Shown: positions 46,116 through 57,752, counted from the first letter of the stretch. The stretch is DNA of 64,000 nucleotides from JAFEBO01 sp044221315 (GCA_044221315.1 JBGAPK010000009.1:62001-126000), one strand, 5' to 3'. The notes: generated from the sequence alone by a model not told the origin. Translations and numbers: made by a program.

Positions 46116-47432
46116 ATGCACCGAACCGCGGCCATCATTTCCCAGGGCGACGAGATCGTCATTGGCCAGACGCTCGATACCAACAGCAAGTGGATTGCGG
46201 CTCGACTCCTCGAAATCGGCATCGTTCCAATCGAGCATGTATCGCTTCCCGACGATCGCGCCGCGATCGCCGCCGCCTTCACTCGCCTCGCGGCCGGCGT
46301 CGATCTGATCATCTGCTCCGGCGGCCTTGGCCCGACCGCGGATGATCTAACCCGTTTCGCCCTCGCAGACGCGACGAGCGACACACTCATTGAAGATGCC
46401 GAATCTCTCACGCAAATCACGGCGTGGTTCGCCGCCCGGGGGCGGGCCATGAACGACTTGAACAAAGTTCAAGCCCTGCGCCCAAGCCGTGCGACGATGC
46501 TGCCGAACGCGCATGGCACCGCACCGGGAATTCTTGCCATTTCCGGGCCGTGCAACATCTTCTGCCTGCCGGGCCCCCCGCGCGAATTGGCCCCGATGTT
46601 CGATCACTTCGTCGTGCCAAGGCTTCAACCCGACCGCGCCCGAACTGTTCGCGTCCGAGTCCTGCACACGATCGGGCTCGGAGAATCGGACATCGCCCTG
46701 CGGCTTCGCGGCGCTCCCGGAGGAGACCTGATGGCGCGCGAACGGATGCCATTGGTGGGCACGACCGCCTCGAACAGCGTGGTTTCCTGCCGAATCCGGT
46801 ACGAGGGAACGCTCGCGGTCCATGAAGCCGAGGAATTGGTCTCACGCGACGAGGCCTCCATCCGCGCTCTGATCGGGGAGGCTGTCTTTGGCACTGGCGA
46901 TGACACACTCGCCTCGGTGATCGTGCGCTCGCTCAAGAATCGGTCGCAAACACTCGCGACAGTCGAAAGCTGCACGGGCGGGCTGATCGCAGCACAGATC
47001 ACCGACGTGCCCGGAGCGTCGGACGTGTACCGATCCGGTTGGGTGACGTACGCCAACCAGACCAAGTCGCGCGAAGTAGGAGTTGACTCCGGGCTTTTCA
47101 AGGAGACCGGCGGCGAAAGCGCTCCCGGAGCCGTCAGTTCCGAGGTCGCCCTGGCAATGGCCGAAGGGGGCCTGCGCGAGGCCAAGGCCGATTTCGCTCT
47201 CGCCGTCACGGGCATCGCAGGTCCCGACGGCGGCACGCCCGACAAACCTGTCGGCACTGTTTTCATCGCGCTCGCGGCCGCCCACGCACCACCCGACGTT
47301 CGCCGGTTTGCTTTCACCGGCGATCGCAGCGCCGTTCGGGAGTGGTCAGCGCGGGCAGCCCTGGCGATGCTGTGGTTGTCCCTGTGCGGACGGCAGGAGG
47401 TGCGATTGCTGCGGGAGGTGGGACGTTCGTAG
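46116..47432 (+). CDS. cinA: CinA-family protein (MocF plus nicotinamide-nucleotide amidase domains)
   Basis: This protein combines an N-terminal molybdopterin-binding-like domain (AAIISQGDEIVIGQTLDTNSKWIAARLLEIG, then IICSGGLGPTADDLTRFALAD) with a C-terminal CinA domain (LATVESCTGGLIAAQITDVPGASDVYRSGWVTYANQTKSREVGV ... GIAGPDGGTPDKPVGTVFIAL). CinA family members hydrolyse NMN and ADP-ribose. I begin at the ATG at 46116 (MHRTAAII), matching the family; an in-frame ATG at 46089 is also possible. No good ribosome site is seen for either. It converges on the HerA-like gene with three bases between stops. Confidence 0.92.
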   Translation: MHRTAAIISQGDEIVIGQTLDTNSKWIAARLLEIGIVPIEHVSLPDDRAAIAAAFTRLAAGVDLIICSGGLGPTADDLTRFALADATSDTLIEDAESLTQITAWFAARGRAMNDLNKVQALRPSRATMLPNAHGTAPGILAISGPCNIFCLPGPPRELAPMFDHFVVPRLQPDRARTVRVRVLHTIGLGESDIALRLRGAPGGDLMARERMPLVGTTASNSVVSCRIRYEGTLAVHEAEELVSRDEASIRALIGEAVFGTGDDTLASVIVRSLKNRSQTLATVESCTGGLIAAQITDVPGASDVYRSGWVTYANQTKSREVGVDSGLFKETGGESAPGAVSSEVALAMAEGGLREAKADFALAVTGIAGPDGGTPDKPVGTVFIALAAAHAPPDVRRFAFTGDRSAVREWSARAALAMLWLSLCGRQEVRLLREVGRS

Positions 47433-47435
47433 GCT

Positions 47436-49862
<2,427 letters not shown>

Positions 49863-49953
49863 CGCTGTTCTCCCGCCCCGACAATGTAGCCGATCACAAC
49901 AACGAGCCGGCGACGGTTCAGTGCAGTGGCTTCCGAACGGTTATTCTCCACGC

Positions 49954-51480
49954 ATGGATTCTGAAAATCACCCCGCGACCACCCCCGCCGCGCCGTCGAA
50001 TTCTACCGCGGGTGCCGAGTCCCGGTGCGCTCCCGTCGGCCCACCCGTAAGCCCCGGACGCGGCAGGCGGTTCACCGTTCGACTGATCGCGGGCATTGCC
50101 GTGGTCGTCGCGATCGTCCTCGCCGTTCCGTGGATTCGCTTCGCGCTGAGCACCGTTTCGACCGACGACGCTTATGTCAACGGCCACGTGACGTTCGTCG
50201 CTCCGCGCGTTTCCGGACAGGTCACGCGTGTCCTCGTGGACGACAACAACCGCGTTCGCAAGGGTGATTTGCTCGTCGAACTCGACAAGCAACCGTACCG
50301 GATCGCCGTCGAAATCGCCGAATCGGCCGTGGGCATCGCCAAGGCCAATCTCGTCGCCGCCATCGCCCAGGCACGCGGTATGGAAGGCGAGATGCGCAGC
50401 CTCCGCTTCGGGCTTGAGCGGTCGATCGAGAGCGTCAATAACCAGATCGAACTCCTGAAATCCAAAGTCGCGACCCTTGATGCTCAGAAGGCCGTTCTCG
50501 CACGAGCCCAGAGCGACTATGACCGCGCGCTCAAGGCAGGCGAAGCCGGCGGAATCTCCCGCGAAGAAATCGACCACCGCAAGCAGGCCCTGCTCGTGGC
50601 CCAGGCCCAGATCGATGAGGCAACCCAGGGCGTCTACCAGTCGCGGGTTTCCCTGGGCCTCGCCCCCCGGCCGGCAGAGGGCGAAGCGCTTACCAGCGTC
50701 CCGGCAGACCTCGATCAGACATTTTCTTCCGTCCGCGAGGCTCAGGCCAAGCTCTTTCAGGCCGCCGCCCAGCTCGGCATCGTCAACTCCTTCGAGAAAT
50801 CGCCCCGCCGGATGGTGGAGGATTTCAAAAATCGCGATCCGGGCGGAGACATCGATCGCATCTACGCCGATCTGCTCAAGTCCGCCCCCAGCATCAAGCA
50901 GGCCGAAGCTAGGGTCATCGAGGCCGAACGCCAGCTCGAACAGTCAAAGCTCAATCTGAGCTATTGCGACGTCATCTCGGAAATCGACGGCGCCGTCACG
51001 CGCCGGAATGTCAACCCCGGAAACAACGTGGTGGTGGGGCAGTCCCTCATGGCCGTGCGATCGCTCACCGAAATCTGGATCGATGCCAACTTCAAAGAGA
51101 CCCAGCTCGCCGACCTTCGGATCGGTCACCACGTCGATCTCGACGTCGACATGTACGGCGGACGCCACAAGTTCAAGGGAAGAATTTCCGGCTTCACCAT
51201 GGGAACCGGCTCCACCCTCGCCCTTCTTCCCGCGGAGAATGCCACCGGCAATTTCGTGAAAGTCGTTCAGCGTCTCCCTGTTCGAATCGACCTGATCGAT
51301 TACAACGCGGACGAGTTCCCCCTGTTCGTCGGGCTGTCGGTGACCCCCTCGGTGCTGATCAACCAGCCTCCGACCGGTCCCGACGCCGGCAGAATTCTCC
51401 AGCCTCAGATTCGTGCATCGGACCAAATCCGGCAGACCACCGAGGCGCCCAAACCCGCTCCCGCGGAGGCGTCGAAATGA
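49954..51480 (+). CDS. HlyD/EmrA-family periplasmic adaptor
   Basis: This is a membrane-fusion protein for a tripartite or two-part efflux system (508 aa). It has one N-terminal transmembrane helix (LIAGIAVVVAIVLAVPWI), the split biotinyl-lipoyl half DDAYVNGHVTFVAPRVSGQVTRVLVDDNNRVRKGDLLVELD, a long coiled-coil hairpin (about 110-290), and the second half with VISEIDGAVTRRNVNPGNNVVVGQSLMAVRS. The ATG at 49954 is chosen as the first with a plausible start context. It overlaps the EmrB-like gene by four bases (ATGA), so the pair is co-translated. Substrate range is unknown. Confidence 0.92.
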   Translation: MDSENHPATTPAAPSNSTAGAESRCAPVGPPVSPGRGRRFTVRLIAGIAVVVAIVLAVPWIRFALSTVSTDDAYVNGHVTFVAPRVSGQVTRVLVDDNNRVRKGDLLVELDKQPYRIAVEIAESAVGIAKANLVAAIAQARGMEGEMRSLRFGLERSIESVNNQIELLKSKVATLDAQKAVLARAQSDYDRALKAGEAGGISREEIDHRKQALLVAQAQIDEATQGVYQSRVSLGLAPRPAEGEALTSVPADLDQTFSSVREAQAKLFQAAAQLGIVNSFEKSPRRMVEDFKNRDPGGDIDRIYADLLKSAPSIKQAEARVIEAERQLEQSKLNLSYCDVISEIDGAVTRRNVNPGNNVVVGQSLMAVRSLTEIWIDANFKETQLADLRIGHHVDLDVDMYGGRHKFKGRISGFTMGTGSTLALLPAENATGNFVKVVQRLPVRIDLIDYNADEFPLFVGLSVTPSVLINQPPTGPDAGRILQPQIRASDQIRQTTEAPKPAPAEASK

Positions 51481-53120
51481 GCGAGCGGGCGGACAGCGCC
51501 ACGATGCCGACCGCGCTCGCGCGGCCTTTCCAAGCCGGACCGATTCGCCGCCAATTCAATCCCTGGGTCGTTGGCATCGCCGTCGTCATCCCCACTTTCA
51601 TGGAGATTCTCGACACGACAATCGCCAACGTGGCGCTCCGGTACATCGCAGGCGGATTGTCAGCCCCCGCCACCGACAGCGAATGGGTCATCACCAGCTA
51701 CCTCGCGGCAAACGCCATCATCCTTCCCATCTCCGGCTGGATCAGCGCGCGCCTCGGGCGGCGGAATTACTTTCTTCTTTCTATTGCAATCTTTACGCTG
51801 GCTTCGGCCCTCTGCGGCATGGCCTCAAGTCTCGGGGCTCTCATCGCCGCGCGCGTGCTCCAGGGGCTCGCCGGGGGCGGATTGCAGCCCTGCAGCCAGG
51901 CAATCCTGCTCGATGCCTTTCCCGTCGAGCAACGCGGCGGAGCGATGACATTGTTCGGAATGGCGGCCCTGCTCGGCCCGGTCGTGGGCCCCACATTCGG
52001 AGGTTACATCACCGACAACTTCGGCTGGCAATGGATTTTCTACGTCAACGTGCCGGTCGGACTCGTCGCGGTCCTGTACTGCCATGCTGTTGTCACGGAT
52101 CCTCCATACCTGCGCGAACAAACCGAGCGGGCACGGAGCAATCCCACGCCCTTCGATTTTCCCGGCCTGATTCTGCTCTGCGTCACCATGATCTGCTGGG
52201 AGGTCGTTCTGAGCAAAGGCCAGGAGTGGGATTGGTTCGGCGATCCATTCTGGCGCGTTCAGGCGCTCGCCGCAGGATTCGTGGTCGGGCTTTTGGGGCT
52301 CATCTGGCGTGAAATGAGAACCGAGAATCCGCTTGTGAACTTCCGGACGCTAAAGGACCCAAATTTCCGTTCGTGCTGCGTCATCCTGGGCTGCGCGTAC
52401 GGCGTGCTCTACGCGGGGACGACGTCGCTCCCCGCGATGCTCCAAACTCTCTACGGATATGACGCGACCATGTCGGGCTTGGTTCTATCGCCCGCAGGGC
52501 TCTTCGCGATCGCCACGATGATCATTGTCGGACGCTTCCTCAACCGGGGATTCGATGCGCGAATACTGATGACGATCGGCGTGCTCCTCATCGCCGCCGG
52601 CAACTATTGGATGGCGAGCATGAACCTCTCCATCAGCCCCTGGCAGGTGGTCTGGCCCCGCGTCGTCATCATCATCGGGCTCGGGTTGCTCTTCGCGCCC
52701 CTGAACGTGGCCGCCTTCGCGACGATTCCGATCGCGATTCGAGGTGCGGCGGTCGGTCTGCTCGCCCTCCTCCGCAACGAAGGGGGAAGCGTCGGAACCT
52801 CCGTCGCGCAGACGATTTTGGAACGGCGCGAGCAGTTCCACACCCTTCGCCTGAACGAAAACTTGGACCCATTGAACCCCGCCGTAACGAGCATTCTTGA
52901 CCAGGGGCAGAAGCTCTTCATGACCCAAACCGGCGATCCCGTCGCGGCACGAATGATGGCGTACCAACTGATGGCGAACATGCGGGATCGCCAGGCGACG
53001 GCGCTCTCGTATTTCGACATATTCTGGGTCGCGTCTGTGCTGGCGATCTCGCTGCTTGCCCTGATCGCGCTCATGAAACGGGCGAGCGCGCCAAAGGGAG
53101 CGCACTTGTCGGCGGAATGA
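51477..53120 (+). CDS. DHA2-family MFS transporter (EmrB-like)
   Basis: This 547-residue, 14-helix drug/proton antiporter is the transport subunit for the adaptor just upstream. Diagnostic motifs are PTFMEILDTTIANVALRYIAGGL (motif D1), SEWVITSYLAANAIILPISGWISARLGRRNYF (motif A), RVLQGLAGGGLQPCSQAILLDAFP and the antiporter motif C, GMAALLGPVVGPTFGGYITDNFGWQWIFYVNVP. The start at 51477 overlaps the adaptor stop (ATGA). An outer-membrane channel gene is not in the window, though one could be elsewhere. An NDH-2-type flavoprotein follows after 22 bases. Confidence 0.93.
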   Translation: MSERADSATMPTALARPFQAGPIRRQFNPWVVGIAVVIPTFMEILDTTIANVALRYIAGGLSAPATDSEWVITSYLAANAIILPISGWISARLGRRNYFLLSIAIFTLASALCGMASSLGALIAARVLQGLAGGGLQPCSQAILLDAFPVEQRGGAMTLFGMAALLGPVVGPTFGGYITDNFGWQWIFYVNVPVGLVAVLYCHAVVTDPPYLREQTERARSNPTPFDFPGLILLCVTMICWEVVLSKGQEWDWFGDPFWRVQALAAGFVVGLLGLIWREMRTENPLVNFRTLKDPNFRSCCVILGCAYGVLYAGTTSLPAMLQTLYGYDATMSGLVLSPAGLFAIATMIIVGRFLNRGFDARILMTIGVLLIAAGNYWMASMNLSISPWQVVWPRVVIIIGLGLLFAPLNVAAFATIPIAIRGAAVGLLALLRNEGGSVGTSVAQTILERREQFHTLRLNENLDPLNPAVTSILDQGQKLFMTQTGDPVAARMMAYQLMANMRDRQATALSYFDIFWVASVLAISLLALIALMKRASAPKGAHLSAE

Positions 53121-53142
53121 GGGTTCGCAACGGGAGGCGAAG

Positions 53143-54507
53143 ATGGGCGGATTGCCTCGGATTGTGATCGTCGGAGGAGGCTTCGCGGGCCTCAACGCCG
53201 CGCAGGCCCTCGCCGGTGCACCCGCAGACGTGACGCTGATCGACCGCCGAAACTTCCACCTCTTCCAGCCATTGCTCTACCAGGTCGCCACCGCAGGGCT
53301 CTCCCCGGCCGATATCGCCTCGCCCATCCGGCACGTGCTGCGGAAGCAGATGAACTGCCGCGTCGTGCTCGCCGAGCCGATCGCGGTTGATCTCACCGCG
53401 CGGCACATCAGATTCGAAGGCGATGTGGTCATCGAATACGACTGGCTGGTTCTCGCCGCCGGCGCCACGCACTCCTACTTCGGGCACGATGAATGGGAAA
53501 CGATCGCTCCGGGCCTCAAGACCATCGAGGACGCGACCGAGATCCGCCGCCGAATCCTCCTCGCGTTCGAGAGCGCCGAATACGAAGGCAGCGATGAAGC
53601 ACGCCGAGCCGCGTTGACGTTCGCGATCGTGGGCGGCGGGCCCACAGGCGTCGAACTCGCCGGTGCGATCATGGAGATCGCCGCCAAGACAATCCCCCGC
53701 GACTTCAAAAACATCGACACAAAGACGACCAAGGTCATCCTCTTCGATGCAAACGATCGACTCCTGCTCGCCTTCCCGCCCGAACTTGGCTCGCGGGCGC
53801 AGCGCGACCTCGAAAAAATGGGAGTTGAAGTGCGGCTCAAGGCCTTCGTCACCAACATCACGCCGGACGGGCTGTATGTCGGCGATCAATTCGTGCCCGC
53901 TCGCTGCGTGCTCTGGGCCGCCGGAGTGCGCGCCAACCTGCTCGGCGCGAGCCTCGGCGTGCCGCTCGAAAAGAACGGTCAGGTCAAGGTAAGTCCCGAC
54001 CTTTCGGTGCCGGGCCATCCAAACGTGTTTGTGGTTGGCGACATGGCCGCGGTCGTTTCGAACGGCAAGCCCGTCCCCGGCGTCGCGCCCGCCGCAATTC
54101 AGATGGGCCAATTCGTGGGGAAGCTCATTACCCGCGAGGTCCGGAACGCTCCCTCGCCCGCCTCCCGTACGCCCTTTGTGTACCGGGACAAAGGCTCACT
54201 CGCCACGATCGGCCGCGCCAAAGCCGTCGCCGCCATCGGCGGCTTCAAGTTCGGCGGCTACTTTGCTTGGGTGGTCTGGTCGCTCGTTCACATCATGTTC
54301 CTGATCAGCTTCCGCAACCGTCTCATCGTGATGTTCAACTGGGCGTGGAGCTGGTTCTTCGTTCGCTCCGCGCGTTTGATCACCGGCGATTCGAACATGC
54401 GGATCGACGAAGTCCGGGCCAACGAAGTCGTGATTGGGAGGCAGGTCGCCGATCAATCGCCTACTTCGGGACCGGGTTCCCCCGGATCGCGTCGGCCGCG
54501 TGTCTGA
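53143..54507 (+). CDS. NDH-2-type NADH dehydrogenase-like flavoprotein
   Basis: The 454-residue protein has the two nucleotide sites of type II NADH:quinone oxidoreductases: an N-terminal FAD site VIVGGGFAGLNAAQAL and an NADH site IVGGGPTGVELAGAIMEIA. Further markers are HLFQPLLYQVATAGLSPADIASPIR, LAAGATHSYFGHDEW and NVFVVGDMAAVV..PGVAPAAIQMGQFVG. The C-terminal hydrophobic region (YFAWVVWSLVHIMFLISFRNRLIVMFNWAWSWFF) would attach it to the membrane. It sits 22 bases after the EmrB-like gene, so co-transcription with the pump is likely. Its last 47 bases overlap the converging HEAT-repeat gene. Confidence 0.93.
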   Translation: MGGLPRIVIVGGGFAGLNAAQALAGAPADVTLIDRRNFHLFQPLLYQVATAGLSPADIASPIRHVLRKQMNCRVVLAEPIAVDLTARHIRFEGDVVIEYDWLVLAAGATHSYFGHDEWETIAPGLKTIEDATEIRRRILLAFESAEYEGSDEARRAALTFAIVGGGPTGVELAGAIMEIAAKTIPRDFKNIDTKTTKVILFDANDRLLLAFPPELGSRAQRDLEKMGVEVRLKAFVTNITPDGLYVGDQFVPARCVLWAAGVRANLLGASLGVPLEKNGQVKVSPDLSVPGHPNVFVVGDMAAVVSNGKPVPGVAPAAIQMGQFVGKLITREVRNAPSPASRTPFVYRDKGSLATIGRAKAVAAIGGFKFGGYFAWVVWSLVHIMFLISFRNRLIVMFNWAWSWFFVRSARLITGDSNMRIDEVRANEVVIGRQVADQSPTSGPGSPGSRRPRV

Positions 54508-55627
54508 ACTCGACCGAGATCGGAGTCTTCTCCGCCCCGAGCGCATCGAGCTTGGGCAGAGCATCCTTCGCGCCGGGTCCGATCGCGCCCAGGGCCGAAG
54601 CCGCGGCGGTCATCACATGCCTCTCCCCGGTCTCGAGCATCCTGATCAACTCGGGAACCGCCTCACCCGCCGCCGCGCCGAGACCACGCAGCGCAAAGCA
54701 AGTCTGCTGGCGCGTTCGCGTGTCTCCGGTTTTCAGCAGTTCGACCATCGCCGGAGTCGCCGATCCGGCCGACGGTCCGTAATACCCGATCGCGAGCAGC
54801 GCTCCGAAGCAAGTGTCTTCGTCCTTGAGGAGCTCAATCAGCTTGGGCACGTAAACCTGCGCGGGTGGCTTGGTCTGTCCGAGCAACGAAATCGCCATCG
54901 TCCGAATGCGTTGATCCGGGTCCTCGAATCGCGCGACCAGCGCCTCCGCGATCTCGATCCGCTGGTCTTCGGTGAGCCTATCCGGCTCTTCCGATTCCAG
55001 CACCAGCCCCATGAATCCCTGCACGCCCTGCCGCCGCACCGCGGCGTCCTTCGAACCGCTTGTCTCCACCAGCACCGGGATTGCAATGGCCGGATCCGCA
55101 TAGCGGACAAGTCGGGCGACGACGCCCGGCAATTGCTTCGCTTCCTCCGGCTGCATGTTCTGGAGCCTCCCGGCGGCGGCCGGAAACACCTTCTCTCCGA
55201 GCGGCGCGCGCAAAGACTGAATCTGAAGACTCGTCTGCTCCAGCTCAAACGCCATCTTGATCGCCGAGACGGAAGTCGGAACGTTGTCAGACCGCAGATC
55301 CGTCGCCGTCCGATCCACGAGTCGCAGCCATTCTGCCTCGGGCAGGAGTGAGGCCACGGGCATCACCGCGATCACATCACCGCCCGGTCCGGTCCGAGCC
55401 TTCGCGGCCTCGAGCTTCTTCGCTTTCAGCCACTCCCGTATCACCTCAAGCGACGCCTCCCGCGGATAGTCTGCGGGTGCCGCCGCGGGGAGTGGGGGAG
55501 GCAACTTGTGGCCCGGCGCCGGTCGCTGCTCAACGGGGCCGGGGGGCGCAGCGCCGCCTCGCGACGCCAGAACCACACAAAGCAAGCCAGCGCCGACCGC
55601 ACACGCACAACCGTTCGTTCGTGCCAT
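54461..55627 (-). CDS. HEAT-repeat protein with signal peptide
   Basis: This 388-residue protein begins with a short signal peptide (GCACAVGAGLLCVVLASRGGAA; start at 55627) and a Pro-rich stretch. From about residue 140 it is made of helical HEAT/PBS-type repeats: PGVVARLVRYADPAIAIPVLVETSGSKDAAVRRQGVQGFMGLVL, AEALVARFEDPDQRIRTMAISLLGQ, PKLIELLKDEDTCFGALLAIGYYGPSAGSATPAMVELLKTGDTRTRQQTCFALRGLG and so on. Such repeats are protein-binding scaffolds. No catalytic motif is seen. Its 3' end overlaps the end of the NDH-2-type gene on the other strand. Confidence 0.82.
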   Translation of the reverse strand: MARTNGCACAVGAGLLCVVLASRGGAAPPGPVEQRPAPGHKLPPPLPAAAPADYPREASLEVIREWLKAKKLEAAKARTGPGGDVIAVMPVASLLPEAEWLRLVDRTATDLRSDNVPTSVSAIKMAFELEQTSLQIQSLRAPLGEKVFPAAAGRLQNMQPEEAKQLPGVVARLVRYADPAIAIPVLVETSGSKDAAVRRQGVQGFMGLVLESEEPDRLTEDQRIEIAEALVARFEDPDQRIRTMAISLLGQTKPPAQVYVPKLIELLKDEDTCFGALLAIGYYGPSAGSATPAMVELLKTGDTRTRQQTCFALRGLGAAAGEAVPELIRMLETGERHVMTAAASALGAIGPGAKDALPKLDALGAEKTPISVEFRHAADAIRGNPVPK

Positions 55628-55662
55628 AGCCGCCTCCGCACCCCTGCCGCGACGATCACAAA

Positions 55663-57105
55663 TCACGGCGCCCAGACGTTGGCGGTGGATGTTCCCGGCT
55701 TGCTGTTTCCTGCCGGAGCTCCATTCTGCGCGGCCCCGTTCGTTCCCGGCGCCGGAATCTCGCTCGACGAAACTTCCGCCTTGATGACATTCACCGGCTG
55801 CACTTCTCTCGGGAAAGCCGCCGCCGAGAACGCCGGGACCGTCGCCCCGTTCAAGTGCACCTTCCCGCTCGCCAGACCCGGGAAATGCTCCCCCTGCCAG
55901 GACGCCGGGTACTTCGAGTCATCCATGTCGAGCGCCGCCTTCGTCGGGAACAGCGGCCGGAACGTATCGCACATGACCGCGAGTTCGGCGGTGTGCGTCG
56001 CGGAAAGCGATGCCTCCACCGTTCCCGGATGCGGCCCGTGCGGAATCCCCTGCGGGTGTGCCGTCAGCGATCCGACCTCGATCCCCTTGCGGCTGCCGAA
56101 GTTTCCCTCGACGTAGTACAGCACCTCGTCCGAATCGAGGTTCGAGTGGTTGTACGGCACCTTGATCGACTGCGGGTGGTAATCCAGCATCCGCGGGCAG
56201 AACGAGCAGATCACGAAATTGTGCGCCTCGAACGTCTGATGAATCGGCGGCGGCATGTGCAATTTGCCCGTGATCGGGCTGAAGTCGTCGATGTTGAAAA
56301 CGTACGGGTAGTAGCAGCCGTCCCAGCCCACGATGTCGAGCGGGTGGTAGTGGTAGACATATTCGTGGATCAGGTCGCGGGCTTTGATCCGGACGGGGAA
56401 GTCGCCCTTCTCGTCCCAGGTGAGCGGCGTCTCCGGCAGTCGCAGGTCGCGTTCGCAGTACGGCGCGTGCTCGAGGAATTGCCCCGTGGCCTTGCTGACG
56501 TAACGCGGCGGCGGCCCGATGTGCGAGCCGTTGGTCGTCTCTATGAGCAGGAAGCGTCCGAACGGAGTGTTCTCGGCGCTCGGTTCATTCGCTCCGATCT
56601 TCGCGGTGTCGCGTTTGTCCCAGATCATCTTGTAGATCACGCCCTTGGGGATGAGGATGTAGTCCTTGGGCCCAAACTTCAGCGTCCCCATCATCGTGTG
56701 GCAGACACCCGATCCGAAGTGGATGAAGATGCACTCGTCGCCCTGCGCGTTTTTGTAGTGGTAGTTCATCTGCTCGGCCGGATTGCAGACCGCCATCTCG
56801 CAGTCCGAGTTGCCGAACAAAACGACCCGCCCGGTCACCGCATCACCCTTCGGATTCATGCGCTGCCCGCCGGTCATGACGTGGCGCATCCGCATGATCT
56901 CCTGCTCGACGTACTCCTGCTTGGTCGAGTAGACCGGCTTCCACCCGTACACCTGCGTCGGCGGGTGGATGTGGTACATCGTGCTGCTCGGCCCGGTAAA
57001 GCCCTCGGTGCCAAACAACTCCTCCGAGTACAGCACCCCGTCCGGCCGGCGGAACTGAACGTGACGCTTCCGGGGCAACAGGCCGAGCTTGGTGTAATAC
57101 GCCAT
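55663..57105 (-). CDS. Homogentisate 1,2-dioxygenase-family protein
   Basis: The 480-residue protein starts MAYYTKLGLLPRKRHVQFRRPDG, giving the ATG at 57105 with GGAG upstream. Markers are SSTMYHIHPPTQVYGWKP, HVMTGGQRMN, MNYHYKNAQGDECIFIHFGSG, FNIDDFSPITGKLHMPPPIHQTFEA, VPYNHSNLDSDEVLYYVEGNF and HPQGIPHGPHPG, whose His and Glu residues fit the iron ligands of homogentisate dioxygenase. Homogentisate dioxygenase opens the ring of homogentisate in tyrosine breakdown, but no other gene of that pathway is in view, and this clade differs from the human or Pseudomonas enzyme. Function is therefore moderately certain. Confidence 0.82.
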   Translation of the reverse strand: MAYYTKLGLLPRKRHVQFRRPDGVLYSEELFGTEGFTGPSSTMYHIHPPTQVYGWKPVYSTKQEYVEQEIMRMRHVMTGGQRMNPKGDAVTGRVVLFGNSDCEMAVCNPAEQMNYHYKNAQGDECIFIHFGSGVCHTMMGTLKFGPKDYILIPKGVIYKMIWDKRDTAKIGANEPSAENTPFGRFLLIETTNGSHIGPPPRYVSKATGQFLEHAPYCERDLRLPETPLTWDEKGDFPVRIKARDLIHEYVYHYHPLDIVGWDGCYYPYVFNIDDFSPITGKLHMPPPIHQTFEAHNFVICSFCPRMLDYHPQSIKVPYNHSNLDSDEVLYYVEGNFGSRKGIEVGSLTAHPQGIPHGPHPGTVEASLSATHTAELAVMCDTFRPLFPTKAALDMDDSKYPASWQGEHFPGLASGKVHLNGATVPAFSAAAFPREVQPVNVIKAEVSSSEIPAPGTNGAAQNGAPAGNSKPGTSTANVWAP

Positions 57106-57434
57106 GGCGATTCTCCAGGGCTTCATTTTACGGTGACCCGATCCGGCACGGGAACAATCTTCACTTGACTCCGGCAATCTGCCCGTCAAGACTCCGTTGC
57201 TCCGAGTGGAGAACCCGTATGGCCCTGTATTTGAGCCATATCCCGACACGCGTCAGCCCAAGCCTTTGGGTGGTGCTGTCGATGCGCGACGCCTAAGCGT
57301 CGATCCCCGCTGAATCATCAACGAATTCGAGAACTCTTGTCCGAGCGTTCCGTGCTCGCGTTGAAGCCGCTGTTGTCGGCCCAAACGAAGACCGCCAATG
57401 CGAATGAACCGGCCAATTGGCCGGGTGGTGTCCC
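57106..57434. other. Divergent intergenic region with inverted repeats
   Basis: This 329-base region separates two divergent genes and holds no supported gene. Visible repeats are CTTGAC-N15-GTCAAG (57164-57190), CGACGC-CTAA-GCGTCG (57287-57302) and a perfect 16-base palindrome (57409-57424) just before the next start. These could be regulator sites; no clear sigma-70 promoter was found. Confidence 0.45.
57409..57424. promoter_or_regulatory. Perfect 16-bp palindrome CCGGCCAATTGGCCGG
   Basis: CCGGCCAATTGGCCGG reads the same on both strands. It sits 10 bases before the GTG start of the following small gene, where a bound regulator would block translation start or promoter clearance. A chance origin cannot be excluded. 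Confidence 0.4.
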
Positions 57435-57752
57435 GTGACCAATGAACTCAACATCGTGCGCATCCTGCGCCCGGAGGACATCCGGGAAGGAATGTTCGTG
57501 GCCGTCCTCTACGAAACCATCGAGGTCTACCCGCCCAACTGGTGGGACCCGCCTCCCGGCACGAGCCCCCGCCCCGTCCGTCTCGCATGCAGCGCCTGCG
57601 CCGACGGCGAAGCCCGGCGCGTGATGTCCATCTGCCTGCCCTTCGTGCAGGTCGAAGACGCCCGCGGCGATCTCGCGGCCCTCGACGTGCGCCGCCACGC
57701 CCTTGTCGAGCTGGCCGAGATGTACGGCCTCGAAGCATTCACGCGCCCTTAA
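57435..57752 (+). CDS. Small conserved-looking protein, unknown
   Basis: The 105-residue protein (start GTG at 57435; a TTG at 57417 would add six residues and absorb the palindrome) reads TNELNIVRILRPEDIREGMFVAVLYETIEVYPPNWW, then a Pro-rich loop and a two-cysteine segment (VRLACSACADGEARRVMSICLPFVQVED), ending in a predicted helix. The RPEDIREGMFVAVL opening looks like a small SH3- or beta-barrel-like domain. Three cysteines suggest a possible metal site. I do not recognise a family. Codon usage supports coding. Confidence 0.65.
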   Translation: MTNELNIVRILRPEDIREGMFVAVLYETIEVYPPNWWDPPPGTSPRPVRLACSACADGEARRVMSICLPFVQVEDARGDLAALDVRRHALVELAEMYGLEAFTRP

